Shown here: in pieces, positions 7,258 through 15,276 of the stretch
How positions within the stretch are numbered: position 1 is the stretch's first letter
How the letters are laid out: every line of letters starts with the position of its first letter
NCBI GenBank assembly: GCA_036274895.1
Contig: DASUEU010000028.1
Coordinates: 8,640-72,639, forward strand
Direction: 5' to 3'
DNA: 64,000 nt
DNA from: CALMKX01 sp036274895
Lineage (GTDB): Bacteria; Acidobacteriota; Thermoanaerobaculia; Multivoradales; SZUA-115
The notes under the pieces: model-generated
What the model was told of the DNA's origin: nothing
Database searches by the model: none
The model's input: only the letters and a program-made list of their open reading frames with translations
Translations under genes and position numbers: made by a program

Positions 7258-9486
7258 TCATTCGGTGATCAAAAGTTCGGGGTCGAGCACCGGATCGAGG
7301 TCGAGCCGCAGCCCCCAGCTCTCGTGGTAGCGGTCCCGGTAGACCTCGCTCAAGGCATAGACCCCGTCCGCGACCTCCTGGGCGGTCCCGTTGTGGAGCA
7401 GGGCGCGGAGATTCCGCTCCGGGACGTTGACCAGGAAGGGCTGGAGCCCCCGCAGAGTGCGGCGGTTGGGACCCTCGCGTTGCAGCCGCGCGAGGCGCTC
7501 GGGAGCCGCGCCCCAGGGCACCACGATGGGCCGGGTGTAGCCGTCCTCGATCAGCCGGTAGCGCTGGGCCACGGTGGCGAACTCGAGAGCCGTCCGGGCA
7601 GCCTGCACACCGCGGGCATCGGGCTCGATCAGGAAGTAGAGCTTCCGGAAGTACTTCTCGAAGATCTCCGGACAGTCCAGGCGCAGGCGCGCGCCTTCTT
7701 CTCGGAGCAGCTCTTCCGTGGCCTTCAAGCCCTTGTCGGGAAGGCCGGGCGGTGGCGAGGTCGGTGCCCGGAACACCACCAGGAGGCCGAGACCCGGCAG
7801 GAGCAGACCTTCCCGATTGGCCCGGCCGGCCGCCTGGGCCAGGCTGTCGAGGCCCCCCAGGGCCCGGTAGACCACAGGGAAGTCGACGTCCACCCCGGCC
7901 TCGATCAGCTGGGTCGCAACCAGCCGGCAGGTGCCGCCACTCGCCAGCCGCGCCTTCACCTGGTCGAGCACCGTGAGCCGGTGTGCCGGACACATCAGCG
8001 CCGAGAGGTGGAAGCGGCCCTCCTCGGGCAGCAGCTCGGCGAGCTCGCGGGCGTCGGCCCGGCGGTGGACCACGGCCAGCACCCGATCGAGCTCCACCAG
8101 TTGGGCGGCGAGCTCCGGGTAGGAGGTGGGTGGGGCGTCCAGGTCCGGCCAGCGCACCTCCACTCGCTTCAGCTCGGCCGCCAGCCGCACCGGGTCCGGC
8201 ACGATCTCGTGGGGAGCCGCGAGGCCGAAGGGCAGGCTCTCCCGGCGGGCGAGGGCGGGCTGGGTGGCGGTCGAGAGCACCACCGAGCAGCCGTAGTGGG
8301 CCATCAGCTCCTCGAGCACCTCGAGCGTGGGGGCGAGGTACTCGGCCGGCAGGGTCTGGGCCTCGTCGAGCAACAGCACGCTGCCGGCGATGCGGTGCAG
8401 CTTGCGGCAGCGGCTGCGGCGATTCGAGAAGAGGGACTCGAACAGCTGCACGTTGGTGGTGACGATCACCGGCGCGTCCCAGTTCTCGGCGGCGCGGGCG
8501 CGGCGCTGCTCGCGCAGGCGCTCCTCGTCGGTCTCCTTCTCCGGGTCGAGGGCCGAGTGATGCTGGATGACGTTCTCCGTCCCCAGGGCCTCGGTGTAAA
8601 CGCGGGCGCTCTGGTCGATGATCGTGGTGAAGGGGATGGCGACGATCACCCGCCGCAACCCCCATCGCTGCGCGTGACGGAGGGCGAAATCCATGCTCGC
8701 GAGGGTCTTGCCCCCGCCGGTGGGCACCGTCAGGGTGAACAGGCCGGGGGGGTGCTCGGCCACGAGCCGGCAGGCCCCGAGCACCTCGGCTCGGGCACGG
8801 TTCACCGGCGAGGTCCGTTGCTCCTCACCGAGGCTGTCGATCTTCCGAGTGATGGCCCCATCCAGCCTTGCGATCAGGGTCGAGAGGTCGCTGAAGCCGC
8901 CGAGCAGGCGCTGCCGCTCCCCGGGCTTCTCGAATGCCTCGGTGACCAGGGAGTCCGCATCCACCAGGGCGGAGAACAGGAAGCGGATCCACAGCTCGAG
9001 GGAGCGCAGGCTCCGAGGGTCCTTGCCGCCAAGCGCCAAGCGCTCGGGCCAGGGCGGCAGATCGCGCCCACGGATCTCCTCCGGCACGGAGGGGAGCACC
9101 TCGGCCAGCGGGGCGCGGTTGCCGGCCAGCCGGTCCTGGAGCGGGGTCAGGCCGGAGTCCGACCGCGTTACCGGGTTGGCCAGCCCGGCGTGGTGGCCGG
9201 CGATCACGAAGGCGAGGGGCAGGCCGAGCGCGGCGTGCTTGCGGGCCGCCAGGGCCGCCCCCAACCCGGCATGCTCCACCTGCTCGCCGCTGCCAGCCAG
9301 GCGTCGCTGGAACTCCGGCCTGTACTTCCCCAGGTCATGCCAGAGCCCCGTCAGGCGCCCCCACTCTTCCGCCCCGAAGGCCGCTGCGAACCTCGCCGCC
9401 AACTCGCCTACGTCGGCCAGATGCCGTTCGAGCGGTTCCCCCTCGGAGGCAGTGGGGTCGGGGTGGGTGTGGGCGTAGAAAGGCAT
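7258..9486 (-). CDS. cas3: CRISPR helicase-nuclease Cas3 with N-terminal HD domain
   Basis: A 742-residue single-chain Cas3. The HD nuclease residues H22, H50-D51 (GLWHDLGK) and H98-H99 (AGHHAGL) come first. A superfamily 2 helicase follows with Walker A PTGGGKT, motif II LLLDEAQ, motif III STATQP and motif VI QAAGRANREG. It is recruited by Cascade to unwind and degrade target DNA. It is the first gene of the cas operon, preceded by about 100 bp without an obvious sigma-70 promoter. All motifs needed for activity look intact. Confidence 0.97.
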   Translation of the reverse strand: MPFYAHTHPDPTASEGEPLERHLADVGELAARFAAAFGAEEWGRLTGLWHDLGKYRPEFQRRLAGSGEQVEHAGLGAALAARKHAALGLPLAFVIAGHHAGLANPVTRSDSGLTPLQDRLAGNRAPLAEVLPSVPEEIRGRDLPPWPERLALGGKDPRSLRSLELWIRFLFSALVDADSLVTEAFEKPGERQRLLGGFSDLSTLIARLDGAITRKIDSLGEEQRTSPVNRARAEVLGACRLVAEHPPGLFTLTVPTGGGKTLASMDFALRHAQRWGLRRVIVAIPFTTIIDQSARVYTEALGTENVIQHHSALDPEKETDEERLREQRRARAAENWDAPVIVTTNVQLFESLFSNRRSRCRKLHRIAGSVLLLDEAQTLPAEYLAPTLEVLEELMAHYGCSVVLSTATQPALARRESLPFGLAAPHEIVPDPVRLAAELKRVEVRWPDLDAPPTSYPELAAQLVELDRVLAVVHRRADARELAELLPEEGRFHLSALMCPAHRLTVLDQVKARLASGGTCRLVATQLIEAGVDVDFPVVYRALGGLDSLAQAAGRANREGLLLPGLGLLVVFRAPTSPPPGLPDKGLKATEELLREEGARLRLDCPEIFEKYFRKLYFLIEPDARGVQAARTALEFATVAQRYRLIEDGYTRPIVVPWGAAPERLARLQREGPNRRTLRGLQPFLVNVPERNLRALLHNGTAQEVADGVYALSEVYRDRYHESWGLRLDLDPVLDPELLITE

Positions 9487-9588
9487 TCAATGCGCCTCGC
9501 TCTGGAAGACACTCTTTCCTAGAGACGGACTCGCGCGCGACTTTCCTCCGCCAAGCACAGCTTCGCCTCTAGCGAGGAACCCACCCTC

Positions 9589-9804
9589 CTATGCTTCGAC
9601 ATCCCCCGTCGTCCGCCGCCGCGCGGCCTCGATGAAGGTGTCGAGATCCTCTTGCCGGTAGAAGACCCGGCTGCCGAACTTGTGGAAGGCCGGGCCGCCG
9701 CCACAGCAGCGCCAGCGCTCCAGGGTGGAGGGCTTGAGGCCGCCCAGGTACTCCGCGGCTGCCGTGGTGTCGAGCCAGGGATAGGGATAGACCTTCGTGC
9801 TCAT
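9589..9804 (-). CDS. AlpA/excisionase-like helix-turn-helix protein
   Basis: A 71-residue protein with the helix-turn-helix pattern of the AlpA/MerR-like HTH_17 family: WLDTTAAAEYLGGLKPSTLERW, then a wing ending SRVFYRQEDLDTFIEA. Such proteins regulate or assist excision and transfer in integrated elements, or act as small repressors. A good Shine-Dalgarno (GGAGGTG) lies 5 bp from the ATG. It sits between the cas operon (same strand) and the mobilization genes (opposite strand), so it could belong to either; its family suggests the mobile cassette. No integrase is visible. Confidence 0.75.
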   Translation of the reverse strand: MSTKVYPYPWLDTTAAAEYLGGLKPSTLERWRCCGGGPAFHKFGSRVFYRQEDLDTFIEAARRRTTGDVEA

Positions 9805-10457
9805 GCGCTCACCTCCATCGATCGCCCGAGGGGCCGACCCATCGCGTTGCCAGCGCCAGCCCCTTCGAACCGATCAGAACCAACGCCAGGCGCTTCGAAT
9901 CAGATTGTAGGGATTCCTCGGCGCATGACAAGAATACGACTCGGAATGACCCGAGCTGCTACCGAAAGTTACGCAACGTTACAAAGAATCGGGCCGCCTC
10001 TTGGGGACTTCTCATCACCGGCGGGGTGAACGATCAGGCCCCGCCGATCCGAGGGTGGCTAGGAAGGCGCCGGAAGCAGGCGTGGACGGGCGGTTTGACG
10101 CAGGTTCCACTCGTTCGATCGATCCCGCGCCAGTCCGCTCCGCTTCGATCAGGTTTCGAGGCGCCCCCTCAGCCCATTTGACAGGTTCCCAATGGTGGGT
10201 ATCCTCCCTCCCATGGCAGACCCGCCCACCACCGCGAGCAATGATCTCGTGAAACACTCGCCGCTTCGCGGCTCCTGTTTCGCTCGATCCCGCTCGCAAG
10301 CTCGCTCTGCTCGGCCGGGCTCTGCCCGGCGCCTGCCTCGCTTCGCTCGGAGAGCTCGGAATTTCACACGTGAAACTCTGGCGGGAGCCCAAGTGCCACT
10401 CGCTGCGCTCGGAGGTGCAGGAATTTACCGCGGTAAATTCGGTGCGGGAGCGAGCCC
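9805..10457. other. Non-coding, palindrome-rich region upstream of mob genes (oriT candidate)
   Basis: No believable gene is seen in 650 bp between the divergent HTH and MobC-like genes. The right half holds hairpin and palindrome units: GCCGC-TTC-GCGGC at 10260-10272, an interrupted inverted repeat at 10362-10375 and a perfect 20-bp palindrome at 10421-10440. Location just upstream of an accessory protein and relaxase is where an origin of transfer is expected. No known nic sequence was recognised, so this is positional inference. Confidence 0.5.
10338..10450. repeat. Imperfect 62-bp tandem repeat carrying two different palindromes
   Basis: TCGCTTCGCTCGGAG (10338-10352) and TCGCTGCGCTCGGAG (10400-10414) are 62 bp apart, and each is followed by GGAATTT (10358 and 10420), a palindrome and GCGGGAG. 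The palindromes differ: TTTCAC-AC-GTGAAA in unit one and GAATTTACCGCGGTAAATTC in unit two, so symmetry is kept although sequence is not. Confidence 0.75.
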
Positions 10458-10856
10458 GTGAGCAAGCCGAGCGGCGGCGCTCGACGAGCTGGCCAGGGAG
10501 GACGGCCAGCGCTCGCACCCGAAGAGGTCAAGTCTCACTGGCTTGCCTTTCGCGTGACAGCAAACCAGCTGGAGAGGGTCCGGGGCTTTGCCGGGGAATG
10601 GAAGGTCTCCCTCTCGGACTACCTGCGCCGTCGCGCCTTGCAGGCACCGGCGCCGCGACCGCCCCTTCCGCTCCCGAGCCTCGCGCTGTTGCAGGAGACC
10701 CGGCGTATCGGTAACAACCTCAACCAGCTCCAGGTCGCCATCCACAGCAACCGAGTGGACCTCGCGCTGCTGCCCGAGGTGGAGGCGATCGGCCGCGCGC
10801 TGCGATCGATCGAGCGCGCGTTGCTCTCGCCGCCTGCGAGGATCCAGAGCGAATGA
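10458..10856 (+). CDS. MobC-like relaxosome accessory protein
   Basis: A 132-residue basic protein starting at GTG with GGGAG 7 bp upstream. Residues about 25-60 (AFRVTANQLERVRGFAG, then SLSDYLRRRAL) match a ribbon-helix-helix arrangement, and the following RRIGNNLNQLQVAIH segment is a hallmark of the bacterial mobilization MobC family. MobC-type proteins bind oriT and help the relaxase open the DNA. It overlaps the relaxase gene by 4 bp (ATGA, 10853-10856), as in many mob operons. Confidence 0.88.
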   Translation: MSKPSGGARRAGQGGRPALAPEEVKSHWLAFRVTANQLERVRGFAGEWKVSLSDYLRRRALQAPAPRPPLPLPSLALLQETRRIGNNLNQLQVAIHSNRVDLALLPEVEAIGRALRSIERALLSPPARIQSE

Positions 10857-13252
10857 TCACCGAGATCCCGCGCAAGGGAACCTCCGTGGCGGGTCTGCTG
10901 CACTACCTCGGCGGACCGCATCGCACCGACGCGCGACTGCTCGACACCAACCTGGGCGGCGAGACGCACGAGGACTGGACGCGCCAGTTCGAAAGTCTCG
11001 TGCACCATCATGCACCGAGGCAGAACCGCATCGTCAAGCAGATGATCCTCTCGGCCGCGCCCGAGGATCACCTCTCCAAGGACCAGTGGCGGGAGATCGT
11101 GAGCTTTTACCGCGAGCGCATGGGCTACGCGGAGGCTCCCTTCGTCGCCTACCTCCACTCGGATCCGCGGCGTCAGCACGTCCACATCGTCACCACGCCC
11201 ACCACCTGGGATGGCAAGCGAGTTTCGGAGAGCTGGGACTGGCCGCGCTCGGAGGCCGTCGCCCGCGAGATCGAGCGGAGATGGCAGCTGCGCGCCGTCC
11301 TGCCGTCTAAGGCGGTGCGGGACAAGGCGCCGACGCATGGGGAGTGGCGCAAGACCGTGGGAGCCGACGAGCCCTCCCAGCGGCGGGCGTTTCAGGAGGA
11401 GATCCGGGCCATCGGCGAGCGCTCGCGGACGGTCCGGGATCTCTTCGAGGGCCTGGAAGCCGCCGGGTTCAACGTGCGGGTCCAGGTCGACGCCGAGGGC
11501 GTGCTCCGCGGTGTGTCCTTCGCGCGGGGAGACTTTGCCTTTCGAGGCTCCCAGCTCGGCCGCGACCTGAGTGGCTCGAAGCTGTTCCAGACGTTCGGCC
11601 TCTCCTACGACCCGGTGCGCGAGGCGGCCGTGCTCGAGGCTCGGCGAGAGGTGCGGGAGACGACCCAGCCAGTGGCTAAGGCGAAAGCAGCCGCGCTGGC
11701 CCAGCGGCCCGCCCCTGCCCCGGAGCCCTGGGCCACCCCTGCCCCGGTGCCCGTCGAGCCGCCGCGGGCCGGCTTCCCCCCGGACCCCGCCCAGGAGAGG
11801 GCTCTGCTGGAGGAGGTGGGGCGGCTTCGCCGCCTCTTCCCTCAGGCCCAGGAGGACCGGGCCGCAGCCGTCCAGCGCGAGGCCCTGGAGGTGCGTCCGG
11901 AGAGCACCCAGCGCTCGCGCTACTCTCCGCTGCTCGCAGAGGTCGAGCAGGTGCGCCGCCGTCCCGAGCAGGCCGATCCTTGGGCCGAGCTTCTCAGCAC
12001 CCGGGAGCTGATTCGCGGTGCCTACCACCACAACCGGGAGGCCCTGCGCGAGATCGACACCGGGGCTCGACCGGCCTATCACCCCGGGCCACGCTCGATG
12101 CTGATCGCCCAGGAGGCCCAGATCGAGAAGAACCAGCGCGCCGCCGGTGCCCACCTGCGCGAGGTCGAGGAGAGCCTCGGGGGTCGGCGGAGGCAGCTGG
12201 AGGGAGCGGCCGAGCAGGCCTCGCGGGAGCCCGGTCCCGCCAGCACGCGACGATGGCAGGAAGCCGTCTCCGAGTATCGCCAGGCCTTGGCCGACCGCGA
12301 CCGGGCCGAGCGCACCTACTACGGCTGGCTACACGTCCAGGCGGTGCTCGACCGCGAACGCGCTCGGGCAGCACTTGTGAGCGAGCCGGGAGCCCCAGCC
12401 GGCCGGTCCTTCGCTGCGCACGTGATGCGCGCGGAACGCCTCGCGCTCGAGGCGCGAGCCTACCCGTTGGCGGGCGGCCGGAGCCCGGGAGCGCAGGGGC
12501 TCCCTAGGGAGGAGGTCAAGAGGCGCCTGGAGGCTCTCGGATCGGGTCTCAGCCAGGGCCGCCTGCGACCGACGCAGGGAGAGGTGCGCGAGGCAGCCCG
12601 GCTGTACCGGGCTTACCAGCGCTTCGAGAGAAGCGGGAACCTCACGGGCGCAACCGAGCGCAGCTCCCGGCACGCCGCGCAGGCCGTGGTGCGCGAGGAG
12701 CGGTCCCCCTCGTCCCTCCGGCGCCTCTACACCGCCTTGCTGCGAGAGGTCCGCCCCGAAGCCGTCCCGCCCCCGACCTTCGCTGCGCCGAAGGGCGACA
12801 ACGAGCGGCTCGACCGGCTGGAGCAGATGTCGGACAGCCTGCTGAGGGACGCGGCCGAACTGGGCCGGCTGGGCAGCAAGGCGCCCGAGGCTCTCAAGGT
12901 CCGGCTCCTGGGGAGCACTTCAGAGGCGGTGCTGCTCGAGCGGCTGCTCGACGCTTCAGACCGCCAGGCCCAGGGCATCCCGAACCCCGGCTTCGCTCCC
13001 CCGGGCACCTCTCCCACGCTCTGGCGTGCGGCCTGGCTGGTGGCCGCGCACCAGAGAGGGCTTCCCGTCGAGCAGGCCGCCGCGCACCTCGCCAACCTCC
13101 CGGCTGTGGCCGTAGAGGTCACCCGGTCGCCGTTGGCCCAGGTGGCAGCCACGATCGCACTGGGAGCCATCCGCCACTACGCCCGCAAGCTCCAGGAGGA
13201 GCTGGAGCGGAGCCAGAGCCGCACCCGGAGCCGAGGGCTGACCTTGGGGTGA
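10853..13252 (+). CDS. Relaxase, MobA/VirD2 type
   Basis: A 799-residue protein. The N-terminal 150 residues carry relaxase features: an early Tyr in LLHYLGG, and the metal-binding motif RRQHVHIVTT (H-x-H) around residue 105. The remaining 600 residues are helical and charged with Ala/Arg/Glu-rich coiled-coil character and no recognised helicase or primase motif. Relaxases nick oriT and pilot the strand through a conjugation channel. The gene is intact, so the element may still be mobilizable in trans; no type IV secretion or coupling-protein gene is present in the window. Confidence 0.88.
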   Translation: MITEIPRKGTSVAGLLHYLGGPHRTDARLLDTNLGGETHEDWTRQFESLVHHHAPRQNRIVKQMILSAAPEDHLSKDQWREIVSFYRERMGYAEAPFVAYLHSDPRRQHVHIVTTPTTWDGKRVSESWDWPRSEAVAREIERRWQLRAVLPSKAVRDKAPTHGEWRKTVGADEPSQRRAFQEEIRAIGERSRTVRDLFEGLEAAGFNVRVQVDAEGVLRGVSFARGDFAFRGSQLGRDLSGSKLFQTFGLSYDPVREAAVLEARREVRETTQPVAKAKAAALAQRPAPAPEPWATPAPVPVEPPRAGFPPDPAQERALLEEVGRLRRLFPQAQEDRAAAVQREALEVRPESTQRSRYSPLLAEVEQVRRRPEQADPWAELLSTRELIRGAYHHNREALREIDTGARPAYHPGPRSMLIAQEAQIEKNQRAAGAHLREVEESLGGRRRQLEGAAEQASREPGPASTRRWQEAVSEYRQALADRDRAERTYYGWLHVQAVLDRERARAALVSEPGAPAGRSFAAHVMRAERLALEARAYPLAGGRSPGAQGLPREEVKRRLEALGSGLSQGRLRPTQGEVREAARLYRAYQRFERSGNLTGATERSSRHAAQAVVREERSPSSLRRLYTALLREVRPEAVPPPTFAAPKGDNERLDRLEQMSDSLLRDAAELGRLGSKAPEALKVRLLGSTSEAVLLERLLDASDRQAQGIPNPGFAPPGTSPTLWRAAWLVAAHQRGLPVEQAAAHLANLPAVAVEVTRSPLAQVAATIALGAIRHYARKLQEELERSQSRTRSRGLTLG

Positions 13253-13259
13253 GGGAGCG

Positions 13260-13628
13260 CTAGGACGGCTCAGCAGACAGGGCGAGGAATGCCTCCATGT
13301 CCGCCGACACCGCGGCGAGCTGGGCGGCCCAGCGGTCCGCCTGGCCCGCCAGGCTCTTCTCCCACGGGCTTCCCGAGGACTCCACCAGAGTGCCCCGGAG
13401 CATCCGGGCGGAGTAGCCCACGTCCGCCGCGAAGGCCCGCAGCAGCTCGACCGACCAGCCCGGGGCCTCCGGCTGGCACAGCGAGGCTTCGGCCACGGAC
13501 TGGTAGAGGAAGCTGCCGAACTCGCGTACGGCGGAGAGGTGGCGCGGTTCGGTCACGAAGGCGGCGAGGAAGCACTCCCGGAACGGGGCTTCCTCCCAAG
13601 TGGGGATAGAGTCGGGGCGGTCGGTCAT
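13260..13628 (-). CDS. Hypothetical protein of the mobilization cassette
   Basis: A 122-residue acidic protein, no family recognised. The ATG at 13626-13628 has GGAGGG 8 bp upstream; a longer frame reaching 13736 would run through the palindrome at 13714 and is less likely. It is predicted helical, with a C-terminal half of the form SPWEKSLAGQADRWAAQLAA. It ends 7 bp from the relaxase stop, convergent with it, and is divergent from the ribbon-helix-helix gene at 13780, sharing the intergenic palindrome. It may be an accessory or toxin-like partner, but nothing in the sequence proves this. Confidence 0.6.
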   Translation of the reverse strand: MTDRPDSIPTWEEAPFRECFLAAFVTEPRHLSAVREFGSFLYQSVAEASLCQPEAPGWSVELLRAFAADVGYSARMLRGTLVESSGSPWEKSLAGQADRWAAQLAAVSADMEAFLALSAEPS

Positions 13629-13713
13629 GGGGCTTACCCTCCATGGTCGGCTAGGGCCGGCGGGGTGTGCCATCACTCCGTCGGCTCGCTTGGTGGTTCG
13701 TAAGGCGGTTCGA

Positions 13714-13733
13714 TGTGCACAAATTTGTGCACA
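13714..13733. promoter_or_regulatory. Perfect 20-bp palindrome, candidate operator
   Basis: TGTGCACAAATTTGTGCACA is perfectly self-complementary. It lies between two divergent small genes, 47 bp upstream of the ribbon-helix-helix start and 85 bp upstream of the hypothetical gene start. Autoregulation by the neighbouring RHH protein is the simplest reading. Confidence 0.6.
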
Positions 13734-13779
13734 CATATGAGCCTAGCACTGTTCCCACCGCTCGTCTACGCTTTCGACT

Positions 13780-13959
13780 ATGACGGGCAAGGCGAAGGCC
13801 ATCGAGCGACCCCACGAGAGGGCCGGGCTCATCCGAATCGTCGGCTACTTCTTTCCGGAGGAGGTGGCTGCCCTCGACGCAGCTGCCGAGGAGAAGGGAT
13901 GCAGTCGGGCCGAGATCCTGCGCCGCGCCCTTAGGGCGTATCTCGACGTGAAGCTATAG
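13780..13959 (+). CDS. Ribbon-helix-helix (CopG-like) DNA-binding protein
   Basis: A 59-residue protein with a clear RHH pattern: a strand of the type LIRIVGYFFP, helix A EEVAALDAAAEEKG, turn CS, helix B RAEILRRALRAYLDV. Proteins of this size usually repress their own operon or act as antitoxin or plasmid copy-control factors. It sits just downstream of the perfect palindrome at 13714-13733 and closes the mobilization cassette. The start ATG lacks a strong ribosome site, but frame and pattern are convincing. Confidence 0.75.
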   Translation: MTGKAKAIERPHERAGLIRIVGYFFPEEVAALDAAAEEKGCSRAEILRRALRAYLDVKL

Positions 13960-14290
13960 ACAGGCGGCGGAGAGGACCCCGAGCCAACGCCCGAGCCATT
14001 GCTGGTCACGATTTCCAGAGGCGACGCAAGGCAGCTGCAATGAACCGAATTACCCCGCCGCTCCAGGCCCGCTGGAGAAGCATCGGGCCAGCCGCACAGG
14101 AGGATCGTAGTGGAGGAAGCATGGCAGCGCTGGCCCGTTTGCTTTCCCAACGTGGCCAACACACAATCCCGGCGCTTCCGTTCCGCTTCCAGAACTTTCG
14201 GAGCCGAATTTTCTGCCCCGACTCTCCTCTCTAAAGATTGCAGACAAAGGGCTTATTGGGCATCTTGGAGAGGAGAGATCTTTCCTGATT
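13960..14290. other. Intergenic region without a recognised gene
   Basis: Between the RHH gene and the inverted-repeat element. Short frames here (for example 14040-14234) have no start signal or family resemblance. The stretch is somewhat richer in A/T than its surroundings and may include the right junction of the mobilization cassette, but no attachment site or direct repeat was identified. Confidence 0.4.
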
Positions 14291-14522
14291 GAAATCGCTC
14301 GCTACCCATGAACGTCCCTGGCGGGACGGGGGTGGGGAGATCCCTCCGCTACGCCTCCGTCGCTTCGCTCCTCCGGCTCCGGTCGGGATGACATCGGGAC
14401 CGGCGCGAGCATGCCCCCCCTGTCATCCCGAGCGCAGGACCGCAGGCCCGGAGCCGAGGGATCTCCCTTTCTCCGTCCCGCCAGGGACGTTTATGGGTAG
14501 CGAGGCGTTTCAACGCCTCGCG
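14291..14522. repeat. Inverted-repeat element (MITE/REP-like), about 230 bp
   Basis: The left arm (14297-14329) is the near-perfect reverse complement of the right arm (14473-14505); the right arm contains CCGTCCCGCCAGGGACG followed by GGGTAGCGAG. Internal arms also pair: GGGAGATCCCTC near 14336 with GAGGGATCTCCC near 14456. The right end finishes in hairpin CGAGGCG-TTTCAA-CGCCTCG. Pieces of the same family recur at 48600-48722, 56045-56110 and 59660-59720. No coding capacity. Confidence 0.75.
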
Positions 14523-14562
14523 GGGGGGGGCGGCGACTCGGCCCGCGGTAGACTCTCGCGCC

Positions 14563-15276
14563 GTGACCGTGGACCTCGACAAGAGCAGCGCGCGGATCCG
14601 CGACATGTTCGCCGGCGTGGCCCCTCGCTACGACCTGCTCAACCGCGTGCTCTCGGGCTGGCTGGACGTGTGGTGGCGGCGCCTGGCGACCCGGCGGCTG
14701 GGCGCCGGCCCGGGCCACCGGGTGCTCGATCTGTGCTGCGGCACGGGCGACCAGGCCCTGTCGATCGCCCGCTCGGGGGCCCGGGTGGTGGCCGCGGACT
14801 TCTGCCTGCCCATGCTCGCCCTGGCGCGGGACAAGCGGCAGGGGCTCACCCCACCTCCCACCCTGACCAACGCCGACGCCCTCCGGCTGCCGTTTCCAGA
14901 CCGCACCTTCGACGGCGCCACGGTGTCCTTCGGCCTGCGCAACGTGGCCGACCTCGACACCGCCCTGGCCGAGCTGGCACGGGTGCTGGTGCCCGGCGGC
15001 CGGCTGGTGGTGCTGGAGTTCGCACTCCCCCCCTCGCCGCTGGTGCGCGGGCCGTATCTGTTCTATTTCTGGCGGATCCTGCCCACCATCGGTCGGCTGT
15101 TATCGCCCCGGGCCTCGGCCTACCAATACCTGCCGGCCTCGGTGGCGGAGTTCCCCCAGCGCGAGGGCTTCACCGCCCGCCTGGCGGCAGCGGGGTTCGG
15201 CGAAGCCCGCTTCGAGAACCTGACTCTGGGGACGGTCTGCCTTTACTCAGCACGCAAAGGAGAACCAGAAGGATGA
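14563..15276 (+). CDS. menG: Demethylmenaquinone methyltransferase (UbiE/MenG family)
   Basis: A 237-residue class I methyltransferase. The family signature RDMFAGVAPRYDLLNRVLS near the N-terminus, the AdoMet motif VLDLCCGTGDQ and the later TVSFGLRNVADLD are all present. It performs the final C-methylation of menaquinone. Menaquinone genes of the futalosine route (mqnA, mqnC) occur elsewhere in this window, so a MenG role is more likely than ubiquinone synthesis. The start is GTG at 14563. It overlaps folD by 4 bp (ATGA). Confidence 0.92.
   Translation: MTVDLDKSSARIRDMFAGVAPRYDLLNRVLSGWLDVWWRRLATRRLGAGPGHRVLDLCCGTGDQALSIARSGARVVAADFCLPMLALARDKRQGLTPPPTLTNADALRLPFPDRTFDGATVSFGLRNVADLDTALAELARVLVPGGRLVVLEFALPPSPLVRGPYLFYFWRILPTIGRLLSPRASAYQYLPASVAEFPQREGFTARLAAAGFGEARFENLTLGTVCLYSARKGEPEG

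Noticed and set aside
14040..14234. A 64-codon frame between the mob cassette and menG
   Set aside because: No ribosome site, mixed composition, no resemblance to a protein family.
13960..14562. tRNA gene as integration site of the mob cassette
   Set aside because: No cloverleaf-like arrangement or CCA end was found by eye here or elsewhere in the window.
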